Shown here in pieces: positions 1 through 8,630 of a stretch of DNA of 64,000 nucleotides (position 1 is its first letter; each line of letters begins with the position of its first letter). Source of the stretch: Paenibacillus sp. IHBB 10380. Its GTDB lineage: Bacteria > Bacillota > Bacilli > Paenibacillales > Paenibacillaceae. The notes under the pieces are model-generated. The model was not told the DNA's origin, did not search any database, and was given only the letters and a program-made list of their open reading frames with translations. The position numbers and the translations under genes were made by a program. Where the stretch lies: contig NZ_CP010976.1 in assembly GCF_000949425.1 (NCBI RefSeq), forward strand, positions 5,580,001 to 5,644,000. The letters are read 5' to 3'.

Positions 1-702
1 AGCATTCTTTCCTTCGACTAAGTCTACTAATTGCATCAATTTTGAGCTTATTGTGTTGGTTGCCGATAAAGACCAGTTTACATAAATTCATCACTACTTT
101 AAAGTTAAAACAGCAATATAAATATGTGAAGTAGTCTATATTTTTTAAATAGAGAATAAACGTGATAATACCAATGGATTCAGCGTTCTGCATTGCAAAA
201 CGCAGCATCTGTTGCAGCTATCTTCTTGACAACTGAAGCAACTATTGTTTCGGTTTTTTTTGTAAGTATTTTATGAGTTTATAGGCTTTGAACTTGTATT
301 CAAATTCATCACATATTACAATAATCACAGACCAATAAATTGTGGTCATAAAACCTATAAATACCTAGTGAGATGGGAAAAGTATATGGTTTATAAAACC
401 CCCGAAACCCTTACGGCTCTAGGCGGCAACATCGTCAACGAATGAGCAATGCTAACAATTATTATCAATATCTCCAAGTCTAAGCCAACGAACTCGGAAT
501 TCATTGCCATGGTGTCGGATAACTACGAATGAATAGAGCTAAAGAGATTGAGGGATGATGTTAAGGTGAATAATGGATTTTGAAGTTAGAAATTCTTATA
601 TCGATACAGATCAGTTCCTGCTACTAGTGACTGAAAAGTCCATTTCCAATCTGGTGTGCTGTAATATTTTTATCCGCATTGTTATTAGTTAAAAGGGGAA
701 TG
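1..702. other. AT-rich leader region without a recognisable gene
   Basis: No convincing coding region on either strand. Short open stretches exist, for example a minus-strand ATG at 91 whose frame stays open to position 1, but it lacks a ribosome binding site and I do not recognise the peptide. Several stop-riddled stretches between 360 and 600 look like degraded coding DNA of unknown origin. Confidence 0.5.
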
Positions 703-740
703 AAAGGAGGGACTAGCACAAATGCTACGCCCCTCCTTTT
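703..740. terminator. Hairpin after the DUF2075 gene
   Basis: AAAGGAGGG at 703-711 pairs with CCCTCCTTT at 731-739, with an inner TAGCA/TGCTA stem. It lies just beyond the stop of the minus-strand nuclease/helicase gene, so it probably ends that transcript. In the minus direction the U-run is interrupted. Confidence 0.6.
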
Positions 741-783
741 CACATTTAAAGAGTGTAAAGTGAGATTTATCTCTCACATTTTT

Positions 784-2655
784 TCACTCAATTCTAGATT
801 TGAAGAATCTCTCTGTATCCTTATCCATGAAGTATACATAGCAGCCTTTCATACCACGAGTTAGAAGGACCCTATAAGTGTTTTTCACTAAATCAACAAA
901 CTGTTCCTTAGAACGCTTTACAACAGTATCATGGGAATGTTCTTTATGTCCTTCCCATGATTGATTATCAAAATCATAGGTTAGGTCCTTCCCGAATATG
1001 ATGCCTACATAATCGAATTCAAATCCTTGTGCAGTATATACACAACCGACTTGATTAATTCCATTAGGATCATAAGCCCATAAAGATGATTGAGGAATAT
1101 TTATATCCAATCTTCTTGCATTAGGCTTAGCATTCCATGGTCTTTTAAAGTCACCTACTATTACATCTTCAACTAGCGTTCCATCTGGATTTGGTTCTGA
1201 CCATTTCCAACAAAAACCTGCTGTTAATCTTGCAGTGTTACCTTCGCTATCTTTTTCTTTTATTGCATTGTCTAAATCTAATGGGGAATTAAAAACTTTA
1301 AACTCAAAATCATCATTTGAATCCCAAATAACATTCGCAGTTTTTTTAATGGACAGCGTATTGTTAATCCAATTTATGAATCCATCTGAACCGTTACATC
1401 TGAATTGTGCATCTAGTTCTTCCAAATATATTTTGCAATTGTTTTCTAATGCATACTTAGTAATGTAAGATACAGAACCAATCTCATCTGGTCGCACTAC
1501 TTGATCATCATCAATGAAAAATACAGATACTTTTGAGGCGTTAATAATTTCTGCAATTTGAGGTAGATCAGTTCTGTGTTCCTTTTTCATAAATCTATTA
1601 TTACTAGTCTTCCTAATTCGATGGGCCTCGTCACAAATTAATACATCAATTTCATTGTCTTTTGCATCCATATAGCTATTGAAATATTTAAACTGAGCAC
1701 TGCCTCGTTTGCCGATTATTTCACGTAAAGTCTCAGTAAATGCTTTAGAACCAGTTGCATAGTGGGCATTATACCCGTCTAATAAAAGGTCTGCCATTAG
1801 ATTAAGAGCAATTACTGACTTACCCGTTCCTGGACCGCCTTTTATTATAACAACTTGTTTTTGTTTATCATGAAATCCATCTCGTGCAAAGGCAAATATT
1901 TTATCATAAATAATTTGTTGCTTATCTAATAGGATATACTCTGAATTACCTTTTATTGTGTTACCTACATGATCCATTAATTTCTTGCTAGGTCTGTACT
2001 TACTATTTTCAATTTTATTGAGAATTTCCATACCATCACCGGAACTCACCTTAGATCTAAGATAATCTTTAAGGTTATTAACATCGTCCCCTGTGAACAA
2101 TGGGTATTTGTTTAAAGATTCACTGAATTTTTCGGCAAAAATCACATCATCTGAGTAATAGTTATAATTATGTAGATAGGCACAGGAATATAGATCAATA
2201 GGATTATCCCCATCATAAAAAGCAGTTAGTGTGTCTTGTAGGTACAATTGATATTGACCAACTTGCACAGAGGGATGGAGAAGGTCTTTTTTTGAGCCAG
2301 CCACCCATGTAACAACCTCATTTTGACCATTTGACTCTTCGCATTGATCCCATTGCTTAAGCTCGATAATAACGGCATTCTCTGTTCCATTAGTATTTTT
2401 TCCAGTAATCATGCAATCCAATCTTTTGGAATTAATAGGCAATTGGTACTCCAGAAAAATCCCATTGTCATCGGTTAAGTCTGAATATTGAAAAATTTGA
2501 GAAATTGCTCTCAAGGAATTCTTCCAGGATTTAACCTCAGAATCAGAGGGGGAATATCTGAAATGAAGAAAGAAGCTAGCTTTTAGTTTTTCAGCAATTT
2601 GATTCTGTATTGTGTCCTCTATAAACTGGGCAGATGTCCCTGAATAAAGTTTCAT
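784..2655 (-). CDS. DUF2075 (Schlafen-group-3-like) nuclease/helicase fusion protein
   Basis: A 623-residue cytoplasmic protein. The C-terminal two thirds is a superfamily-1-like helicase/ATPase of the DUF2075 family: Walker A GGPGTGKS at residues 273-280, Walker B CDEAHRIR with DEAH at 342-345, a FIDDDQ motif near 380, and an AQFR motif near 416. The N-terminal part has the spacing of a PD-(D/E)XK nuclease: D80, then E98-L-K100, followed by HPS-Q near 127. The ATG is preceded by GAGGTG at 6 bp. It is divergent from a MazG-like gene with about 265 bp between them. Family knowledge: such helicases occur in mobile and defence-type neighbourhoods, but their substrate is not established. Role in nucleic-acid restriction or repair is inference. 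Confidence 0.85.
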   Translation of the reverse strand: MKLYSGTSAQFIEDTIQNQIAEKLKASFFLHFRYSPSDSEVKSWKNSLRAISQIFQYSDLTDDNGIFLEYQLPINSKRLDCMITGKNTNGTENAVIIELKQWDQCEESNGQNEVVTWVAGSKKDLLHPSVQVGQYQLYLQDTLTAFYDGDNPIDLYSCAYLHNYNYYSDDVIFAEKFSESLNKYPLFTGDDVNNLKDYLRSKVSSGDGMEILNKIENSKYRPSKKLMDHVGNTIKGNSEYILLDKQQIIYDKIFAFARDGFHDKQKQVVIIKGGPGTGKSVIALNLMADLLLDGYNAHYATGSKAFTETLREIIGKRGSAQFKYFNSYMDAKDNEIDVLICDEAHRIRKTSNNRFMKKEHRTDLPQIAEIINASKVSVFFIDDDQVVRPDEIGSVSYITKYALENNCKIYLEELDAQFRCNGSDGFINWINNTLSIKKTANVIWDSNDDFEFKVFNSPLDLDNAIKEKDSEGNTARLTAGFCWKWSEPNPDGTLVEDVIVGDFKRPWNAKPNARRLDINIPQSSLWAYDPNGINQVGCVYTAQGFEFDYVGIIFGKDLTYDFDNQSWEGHKEHSHDTVVKRSKEQFVDLVKNTYRVLLTRGMKGCYVYFMDKDTERFFKSRIE

Positions 2656-2920
2656 TATGATGCACCTCGATGTTATTATTTAAGCGTATAGGTAATAGTA
2701 TATTCGCAACTAAATTCTTTCGACAAAAGTTCGTAGTAATCCTTTATTATGACGATAAGGATAATGCTAACTAATTAAATTATTTCAATTGAATTTATTT
2801 CTTATTAACGCATATTAGTGGTATGTTATAAATAATTAGTGCACACCTTAGTTAGTCCGGAAATAGACCTATTGATATCTATCAATGAGTTTATATTTTA
2901 TACCTTGGGAGGTTTCGTTA

Positions 2921-3250
2921 TTGCAACAACTTACATCAAAAATAGTTGGTTTTAGGGATCAGAGAAACTGGGGACAGTTTCATAACGCTAAAGATTTAGC
3001 GATTTCACTCTCACTTGAAGCGAGTGAACTCTTAGAGCTATTTCAATGGGAGCAAAGTGATAATGTTGTTACGGATAGGAGGGAGGATATTAAAGATGAA
3101 CTTGCGGATGTCTTGTATTATGTGCTTTTAATGAGTCATGATCTTGGAATTAATATAGAGGAGGCTCTAGAATCTAAGCTCAAGAAAAATGAAAAAAAGT
3201 ACCCGGTGGATAAGGCGTATGGGAGTAATAAAAAGTATACGGAGTTTTAG
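2921..3250 (+). CDS. MazG-like nucleotide pyrophosphohydrolase
   Basis: A 109-residue all-alpha NTP pyrophosphatase of the MazG-like/RS21-C6 group, expected to hydrolyse (d)NTPs to (d)NMP plus pyrophosphate. It shows the metal-binding signatures EASELLELFQW and, after about 25 residues, EDIKDELADVLYY. An ATG at 2885 is in frame, but the TTG at 2921 follows GGGAGG (2908-2913) at 7 bp and gives an N terminus (QQLTSKIVGFRDQRNW) that starts where family members usually start, so I chose it. It is divergent from the nuclease/helicase, and the pairing suggests linked functions such as nucleotide-pool control during defence. That link is inference. Confidence 0.85.
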   Translation: MQQLTSKIVGFRDQRNWGQFHNAKDLAISLSLEASELLELFQWEQSDNVVTDRREDIKDELADVLYYVLLMSHDLGINIEEALESKLKKNEKKYPVDKAYGSNKKYTEF

Positions 3251-3270
3251 AGGAGGTAAATATACGCGTA

Positions 3271-3769
3271 GTGCAATTACAATTATGTACCTCTTGTAAA
3301 TGGTGCGCAACCGCATGACTATGAAGAGAATCGAATGTTAGTAATGTTCTACTACACATTTTATCGGGCAGAGGCTTTCAAGCAGTGTTTCAGAGATATA
3401 GAAGAAGGAAGTCAAGAAATTCTAAATTGATTATACCTATGCCTATTAGTTGAAGATGTTGATGTTCAAGATGAATTTAATTTACAATGGGTTGATGTTG
3501 CTCTTGAATTGAAAGAAGCTCTTCACTATCAAATGTTAGCAACAGCAGCAATATCAGATCATAAAGTTATTCATCAAGAACCAATAGGAAATAAAGTTGT
3601 TTTATCCATAATCGATAATATTTTGTTGTGCATGGAATTAGATGGTATACACGTGGTAACAGTTCAAACGGGAAGTAATTTAATAAGAATCACGCAAATG
3701 AAAATAACATCTACTCTATTACATATTAATCCTATTGTCGGTCATCAAAACGAAAAAAGTCGTAATTAA
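3271..3769 (+). pseudogene. Broken gene of unknown function
   Basis: A strong AGGAGG (3251-3256) precedes a GTG at 3271, but that frame stops after 15 codons. A second frame opens at once (…VPLVNGAQPHDYEENR…), runs to a TGA at 3428-3430, and continues in the same frame to the stop at 3769. One frameshift plus one in-frame stop therefore interrupt what was probably a protein of about 165 residues. The last 86 codons form an intact-looking open frame from a TTG at 3509 but lack their own ribosome binding site. I do not recognise the family. Sequencing error or programmed recoding are alternatives. Confidence 0.5.
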
Positions 3770-3822
3770 CCTATTTAGAGGATTTTCCATTTTTATGTGA
3801 CAGTTAAATACTACAACTTAAC

Positions 3823-4176
3823 TTATTTATTATCTTCCCCATTCACAATCTCCCGTACTACATTCCTAACTAACCTTAATTCCTTCGGATTCGATTTTCT
3901 CAACATCATCACAATTTCACTGATTTCCACATCAGCTCCCGTCGACTCGCTATCTTCATTAACATAGCTAAATAGCTGAGAGACGCTGACATCCAGTGCA
4001 CTTGCAATCTTTGCAAGATTAAGCAGAGCGATATTCTTTTCTCCTCTTTCAATCTGTCCAATATATGAAAAATGAAATCCACCTTTTTCTCCAAGGGATT
4101 CCTGTGACATTCCTCTTTCTTTGCGCAAAACTCTTATACGAGCACCAACCAACTTAAGGATTTCTTTATCTGCCAT
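3823..4176 (-). CDS. XRE-family HTH regulator (SinR-like)
   Basis: A 117-residue protein with a lambda-repressor-type HTH at residues 8-62 (RIRVLRKERGMSQESLGEK, then FHFSYIGQIERGEKN, then LAKIASALDVSVSQLF). It is followed by an acidic linker and a short C-terminal helical tail (ELRLVRNVVREIV) that may dimerise. AGAGGTGT precedes the ATG. It is divergent from a HEPN-like gene with an inverted repeat between them, the same arrangement as 11950-12936. It probably autoregulates and controls the neighbour. Confidence 0.85.
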   Translation of the reverse strand: MADKEILKLVGARIRVLRKERGMSQESLGEKGGFHFSYIGQIERGEKNIALLNLAKIASALDVSVSQLFSYVNEDSESTGADVEISEIVMMLRKSNPKELRLVRNVVREIVNGEDNK

Positions 4177-4233
4177 TGATTACACCTCTCTATTCAAAAA
4201 GTGTAGTCAAGTTTCCCAATAGTAAACATCAGT

Positions 4234-4277
4234 ATATTAATATCTTTTTAATAATTGATATTCAAAGATATTAATAT
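4234..4277. promoter_or_regulatory. 14-bp perfect inverted repeat between XRE and HEPN-like genes
   Basis: ATATTAATATCTTT (4234-4247) is repeated in inverse as AAAGATATTAATAT (4264-4277) with a 16-bp spacer. A TATAAT (4282-4287) lies just beyond it, upstream of the plus-strand gene. The position between two divergent genes, one of them an XRE regulator, makes it a good operator candidate. Confidence 0.55.
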
Positions 4278-4322
4278 GATGTATAATAATGGTATTAGTG
4301 AAATCATTTGGAGGATAAATAT

Positions 4323-4814
4323 ATGGTTAATGATGTGTCTATGAAAGATTCGAATGAATCCGCGATATTACACCATGATCAATACAGATATACAACTGTG
4401 CAGAACTTGCATAATCTTTCTCAAACTTTTATGAATCTCACTATACTTTTTACAAATCAAAATTTACTCTATACATGTATAGGGTTATGCGATCGAGCGT
4501 TGGAAACGATGCTTAAGGCACTTTACATCAAACAGAAAGGTAGTATCTATCCTCCGCATATATTGTCCTTGGATGATTTGTATGAGCTTATTTCACTTGA
4601 ATCAGGTCCAGATTTAGATAGTGTCATGTTCGTCGATTCAATTCGCTTTTTGGCAAGGCTCAAAGACCACTCATTTTTACAGCAGATCAAGATAACACAT
4701 TTCAAGAAACTAATAAAGAAAGTAGATGACCTATTGTGTCGATTATCACCAAGAGTCACAATCCATCCATCGGATACATACCAGTCCATATTTTTAAAAA
4801 TAACATTTCCATAA
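4323..4814 (+). CDS. HEPN-like domain protein, copy 1
   Basis: A 163-residue helical protein. The central region (CDRALETMLKALYIKQ, then YPPHILSLDDLYELI) resembles HEPN domains, which have an A-x-K-AL-KALY helix, a PP-H-SL turn, and then a long helix pair. The canonical catalytic Rx4-6H motif is not obvious. The ATG at 4323 follows TTGGAGGA at 7 bp; a TTG at 4308 overlaps that site and is less likely. A paralogue with the same order of motifs (GPDLDSVMF, SPRVTIHPS) lies at 12448-12936. Role unknown; toxin-like RNase or nucleotide-binding partner are possibilities by analogy with HEPN families. Confidence 0.6.
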   Translation: MVNDVSMKDSNESAILHHDQYRYTTVQNLHNLSQTFMNLTILFTNQNLLYTCIGLCDRALETMLKALYIKQKGSIYPPHILSLDDLYELISLESGPDLDSVMFVDSIRFLARLKDHSFLQQIKITHFKKLIKKVDDLLCRLSPRVTIHPSDTYQSIFLKITFP

Positions 4815-4893
4815 TCTCTCTAATCCTTTCCATAATGATATAATGATGTGAGGAAACCACGAGCAACATGAAATAGAAGTTACAACATAGAAG

Positions 4894-5016
4894 CTTATAC
4901 ACCAAATGCAATCGGCACATCTCAAGATGTTGATGAAGAGAGTGGACGATGTATTAATTCGATTATCAGAACGAATCACAAACCATCCTTCAGAACAATA
5001 TCGCTCTATTTTCTAA
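4894..5016 (+). pseudogene. 3' fragment of a HEPN-like gene
   Basis: Forty codons plus stop encode the tail of the HEPN-like family (LIHQMQSAHLKMLMKRVDD… to SEQYRSIF). The first 67 bp (4894-4960) are identical to 12814-12880 in the intact second copy, then the two diverge. It has no start and no upstream part, so it is a partial duplicate left by recombination. Confidence 0.8.
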
Positions 5017-5181
5017 AAGAAGTATTCCTAAGTAGAGAAGTCAGATACATCTCAATGGTATGCGTTGCCGTTTTAGTGTTGATCCTGAACTTAGACGAAT
5101 CCAATCGGATGATCTCATAGTAAGGGGACTTTGTTTGGCTATATGCCATTCAAGGTCTCTTTATTTGGGACCGAGTATTTG

Positions 5182-5198
5182 ATATGACAGTGTCATAT
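5182..5198. promoter_or_regulatory. Palindromic operator candidate
   Basis: ATATGACAGTGTCATAT is a perfect 7-bp inverted repeat around AGT, of the type bound by TetR-family repressors. It covers the first in-frame ATG (5184) of the DUF418 frame, which argues that translation starts further downstream. No TetR gene is present next to it. Confidence 0.4.
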
Positions 5199-5246
5199 CC
5201 AAATGCTGACTGTTGTGAATATCGTACCCATCGGTTCAGAGATACA

Positions 5247-6428
5247 ATGAAGGTACTTACTGATGAGGGGATGATTGACGCAATGGAGAGGGACAGTGGA
5301 AGAATTCGCTTGCTAGATATATTGAGAGGTTTTGCTGTATTAGGTACACTTGGAACAAATATTTGGATATTGGCACACTTGGGGGATTTGAACTATATAT
5401 TTTCCTTTAATCACAATGCGTGGTGGGCTTCAATCCAAGATTTTGTAAGAAATTTTGTATTGTTTTTAGTCAATGGCAAGCTCCTTGGCTTGTTAACCAT
5501 TATGTTCGGAGTAGGACTTGAGATGAAGTATCAGCAGGCATTAAGAAAAGGTACCGCTTGGCCTGGTGTATATATATGGACATCCATTATACTTATGGTG
5601 GAAGGATTCATCCACTTCATCCTTGTGTTGGAATATGATATTCTAATGAGCTATGGCGTAACAGCGATCATTGTGGCTTTTATTATAAAAGGCGGCGATC
5701 CCATCATGCGGCGCGTGATGAAGATTGTTGGCGGACTGCACGGGGGAATCATGCTCCTTCTATTGGTTCTTGGAATCTACCTTGGCCTAACCGGAGCCCA
5801 TATTTCTTTAGGAAATATGAATGAGAATATATTATTATATAGAGATGGTAGCTGGGTTCAGCAAGTGCAGGAACGGTTTACAAATTTTGTTATGTTGCGA
5901 TTAGAAGTCATTTTCGTTATTCCAATGAACATTTTTCTGTTTCTATTAGGGATTCGTTTAATGAGATCCGGGACGTTTGCTCCTGATGAGAATGGGAGAA
6001 AGAAAAGAAAGAAACTACTTCATTTTGGACTATATATGGGTATTCCGTTGAATTTACTTATATTTGTACCAGGCGGCTACTTTGATTTACCCGTCCGTTA
6101 TTTATTTGCACCCATCCTTTCGCTCGGATATATTGCGCTGATTGCTAAATTAGTAGAAGCTAATCAGAAGCTTTGGCTGTGGGGTAGACTTGAGCAGGTC
6201 GGTCAAATGTCACTCAGCTGCTATGTACTTCAGAATGTGATCGCTACGGTGATTTTCTATGGATGGGGCTTCGGTCTTGGCGGTAAAGTCGACTCCGTAA
6301 CGATTGTGTTTATATGGCTGGGCATAAGCTACTTTCAGGTTATATTTGCTTCCCTATGGCTGAAGCGCTTTAAGTACGGTCCGATGGAATCAGCACGAAG
6401 GTTTACTTTTAATCTATTAAGCAAATAG
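5247..6428 (+). CDS. DUF418 multi-pass membrane protein (YeiB-like)
   Basis: About 393 residues with roughly nine hydrophobic segments. The family's N-terminal signature is present (RIRLLDILRGFAVLGTLGTN), and so is the C-terminal DUF418 region with GQMSLSCYVLQN near the end. DUF418 proteins are inner-membrane proteins of unknown transport or acyl-transfer function. The start is uncertain: ATG at 5247, 5271 or 5283 are all possible, because the first membrane segment begins only a few residues after 5283. It is followed at about 40 bp by a histidine kinase and response regulator, forming a probable three-gene operon. Confidence 0.75.
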   Translation: MKVLTDEGMIDAMERDSGRIRLLDILRGFAVLGTLGTNIWILAHLGDLNYIFSFNHNAWWASIQDFVRNFVLFLVNGKLLGLLTIMFGVGLEMKYQQALRKGTAWPGVYIWTSIILMVEGFIHFILVLEYDILMSYGVTAIIVAFIIKGGDPIMRRVMKIVGGLHGGIMLLLLVLGIYLGLTGAHISLGNMNENILLYRDGSWVQQVQERFTNFVMLRLEVIFVIPMNIFLFLLGIRLMRSGTFAPDENGRKKRKKLLHFGLYMGIPLNLLIFVPGGYFDLPVRYLFAPILSLGYIALIAKLVEANQKLWLWGRLEQVGQMSLSCYVLQNVIATVIFYGWGFGLGGKVDSVTIVFIWLGISYFQVIFASLWLKRFKYGPMESARRFTFNLLSK

Positions 6429-6467
6429 TTAGCGGAATGATTAAACAAATAAGGTGTGCATCTAATC

Positions 6468-7583
6468 ATGTTGAAGAAGATTTACCCCGCAGATCAGATT
6501 GAAAAATATCTTCTTATTGATTTGATCGCTGTTATATTTCTAATTTATCGCATTATTATTTCTGAATGGGCCATTCATTTTGCAGTCAAATTATTATTCA
6601 TCGCATTATTTGTAGGTTGCTATTATGTTGGCTTATGGCATCGGGATTGGCGTTTACTCATGGCCAGTCTCGGGGGATGCCTGTTAATTGTAGCACTTAG
6701 CATGTACGTCGATAGTTGGCTATTAATGTATGGCTTTGTGTTTGCAAATCTGCTTGGCAGAGCGTATCACAAGTGGATTATCAGTGTAGGGATGGCTGGA
6801 ATCATAGTTATGTTTATGGTGTACTGCTGGATCAATGAGGGTAGCCTGATTGGAGTGTTCACACCCAAGTATTTCCCAATCCTTATTGCCCAGCTTGTCA
6901 CACCAATCGTTATTTATACAAGAACGAAGGCTAATTTCTTGAAAGAAAAGCTTGATATAGCCAATGCTCAGCTTGAACGTTATATTCAAGAGGAAGAAAG
7001 AACCCGGATCGCAAGGGATCTGCATGATACGCTGGGGCAAACGTTGACGATGATTAAATTAAAGAGCGAGTTAACGTTAAGATTGGTTGATAAGAACCCA
7101 GAGAAGGCAAAGGATGAACTGAATGATATTGTGAACACATCCCGATTTGCTTTGAAACAAGTGAGAAAACTAGTCACGGATATGAAATTTATATCTCTTG
7201 AGAAAGAAATTGAATTATCAAGGGATATTGTTCAAAAGGCTGGGATTGAATTGGTCGTAAACAATAAAGAGTCCAGACCTCTGCTAACCAATGTGGCTGA
7301 AACGATGCTGGCGCTTTCCATCAGAGAGGCCATTACCAATATTATTAAACATAGCGAAGCCAAACAATGTACAATTAGCCAATTCCAACAAGATGAGCAT
7401 TATCATATTCAAGTGGGCGATGATGGGAATGGAAACCTAATGGAGGGGCAGGGCAACGGTATTCAATCTATTAGAGAACGTATGGCCTTACTGCAAGGAG
7501 AAGTTCATATTGTGGCTTATCCGAACAATGGAGCTACGATTACCTTAAAGGTTCCACTGATGAGGAATAGGAGGGTGAAGTAG
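6468..7583 (+). CDS. DesK-like sensor histidine kinase
   Basis: A 371-residue membrane kinase with about five N-terminal membrane segments (residues 15-155) and a coiled linker. The HisKA_3 dimerisation box is RTRIARDLHDTLGQ with phospho-acceptor His at 186, and a HATPase_c domain follows (REAITNIIKHSEA, GDDGNGN, GQGNGIQSIRERM). The sequence around the histidine closely resembles Bacillus DesK, which senses membrane order. ATG at 6468 was preferred to GTG at 6456 because AAGGTG precedes it. The stop is 2 bp before the response regulator start. Whether it senses membrane fluidity here is inference. Confidence 0.85.
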   Translation: MLKKIYPADQIEKYLLIDLIAVIFLIYRIIISEWAIHFAVKLLFIALFVGCYYVGLWHRDWRLLMASLGGCLLIVALSMYVDSWLLMYGFVFANLLGRAYHKWIISVGMAGIIVMFMVYCWINEGSLIGVFTPKYFPILIAQLVTPIVIYTRTKANFLKEKLDIANAQLERYIQEEERTRIARDLHDTLGQTLTMIKLKSELTLRLVDKNPEKAKDELNDIVNTSRFALKQVRKLVTDMKFISLEKEIELSRDIVQKAGIELVVNNKESRPLLTNVAETMLALSIREAITNIIKHSEAKQCTISQFQQDEHYHIQVGDDGNGNLMEGQGNGIQSIRERMALLQGEVHIVAYPNNGATITLKVPLMRNRRVK

Positions 7584-7585
7584 GC

Positions 7586-8191
7586 GTGATACGTGTAGTC
7601 ATAGCAGAAGATCAGCAACTTCTTCGAGGGGCATTAACGTCTTTATTATCCTTAGAAGATGATATTGAAGTCGTAGCGGAAGCAGCGGATGGTCAAGCAA
7701 CATGGGAGGCTATTCAGCAATATCAGCCGGATGTTTGTTTACTCGATATCGAGATCCCCTTACTTACAGGTCTTGAAATTGCGGAGAGACTTAGACAAGA
7801 AGGGAGTTCATCGAAAATAATTATTGTGACCACGTATGCCCGCCCTGGTTTTTTGCAAAAAGCAATGGCATTGAAGGTAGAGGGCTATTTATTAAAAGAT
7901 GAACCGATTGATTTCTTAATTGATTCCATTCGTAAGGTAATGGCTGGTAAGCGGATCGTAAGTATGGACTTAGCAGCGGCGCTTTTTCTGAAGGAAGAAA
8001 ATCCGCTTACCGAGCGTGAAACGGAAGTGCTGCGGATGGCACAGGAGGGGCTGACGACTAAGGAAATCGGAAAGAAAATATTTCTAACAGACGGAACAGT
8101 CAGAAACTACTTGTCTTTAGCCATTCAAAAATTGGAGGTAGAGACCAGACAGCAAGCCACCGAGAAAGCACGTGATCAAGGTTGGATTTGA
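7586..8191 (+). CDS. DesR-like response regulator (NarL/LuxR family)
   Basis: A 201-residue regulator with a receiver domain (acidic pocket E8-D9, phospho-acceptor D54 in DVCLLDIEIP) and a C-terminal LuxR-type HTH (NPLTERETEVLRMAQEG, then TDGTVRNYLSLAIQKL). The overall sequence resembles B. subtilis DesR. It starts with GTG after GGAGGG. The cognate kinase is immediately upstream. No fatty-acid desaturase gene is in the window; the co-transcribed DUF418 protein may be the target or an accessory. Confidence 0.85.
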   Translation: MIRVVIAEDQQLLRGALTSLLSLEDDIEVVAEAADGQATWEAIQQYQPDVCLLDIEIPLLTGLEIAERLRQEGSSSKIIIVTTYARPGFLQKAMALKVEGYLLKDEPIDFLIDSIRKVMAGKRIVSMDLAAALFLKEENPLTERETEVLRMAQEGLTTKEIGKKIFLTDGTVRNYLSLAIQKLEVETRQQATEKARDQGWI

Positions 8192-8470
8192 AATATAGAC
8201 CATTTGCCAAAAGACCGATTAAAGTATTGTGCACGCCTACATATAATAAACTAGTAGGAATCGAATTCCATTCATTATTACATCAAAAGGTATGATGTAG
8301 AGTTATATCAGCGAAAGATGAACCGTATTCAGGCAGAGAAGCTAGACAATCTATGATTCTCTGCTAGAAGCGAACATCACAGATCTAATTATTTGGGCTG
8401 AGCATGATGAAAAGGCTAGTAAATGGAATCAAAATAAGCAACATAAAAGCTACTAACAATAAAGGATACT
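8192..8470. other. Intergenic region with a degenerate repeat
   Basis: The part at 8326-8425 matches 11707-11838 with a 29-bp internal deletion. In the longer copy it reads as the end of a small protein (IQAEKPDRVLSESDIQK…); here the frame is destroyed. The rest shows no gene. Confidence 0.6.
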
Positions 8471-8498
8471 AAAAAAGCTGATTGGAATTCTAATCAGC
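8471..8498 (-). terminator. Rho-independent terminator of the mazEF transcript
   Basis: GCTGATT (8477-8483) pairs with AATCAGC (8492-8498). In the minus direction the hairpin is followed by six U residues. A related hairpin stands at the same place behind the intact XRE gene near 11900, so it was carried along with the repeat. Confidence 0.75.
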
Positions 8499-8528
8499 CT
8501 TTGCTAGTTACAACATAGTATAAAATGA

Positions 8529-8630
8529 TTACTCTTCCAACTCTATCTCGAAATTCTCTATGAGAATGGATGGTTCAATATGTAAGCCTCTGGCTAATGA
8601 GATATTGGTGAGTAAATGATACTCAATCAG
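8529..8630 (-). pseudogene. 3' fragment of an XRE regulator
   Basis: The minus strand encodes the last ~30 residues of the XRE regulator found complete at 11950-12201 (SLARGLHIEPSILIENFE against SLAKALHIKPSILIENFE), ending at the same relative stop. Homology stops close to 8630, exactly where the mazF reading frame ends, so the mazEF module seems to have replaced or been joined to the rest of the gene. Confidence 0.75.

Noticed and set aside
1..91. Minus-strand open frame starting MNLCKLVFIGNQHN at 91
   Set aside because: No ribosome binding site, no recognisable family, and it runs off the window; could be chance.
679..864. Plus-strand frame over the DUF2075 terminator
   Set aside because: It spans a terminator hairpin and the end of a real gene on the other strand.
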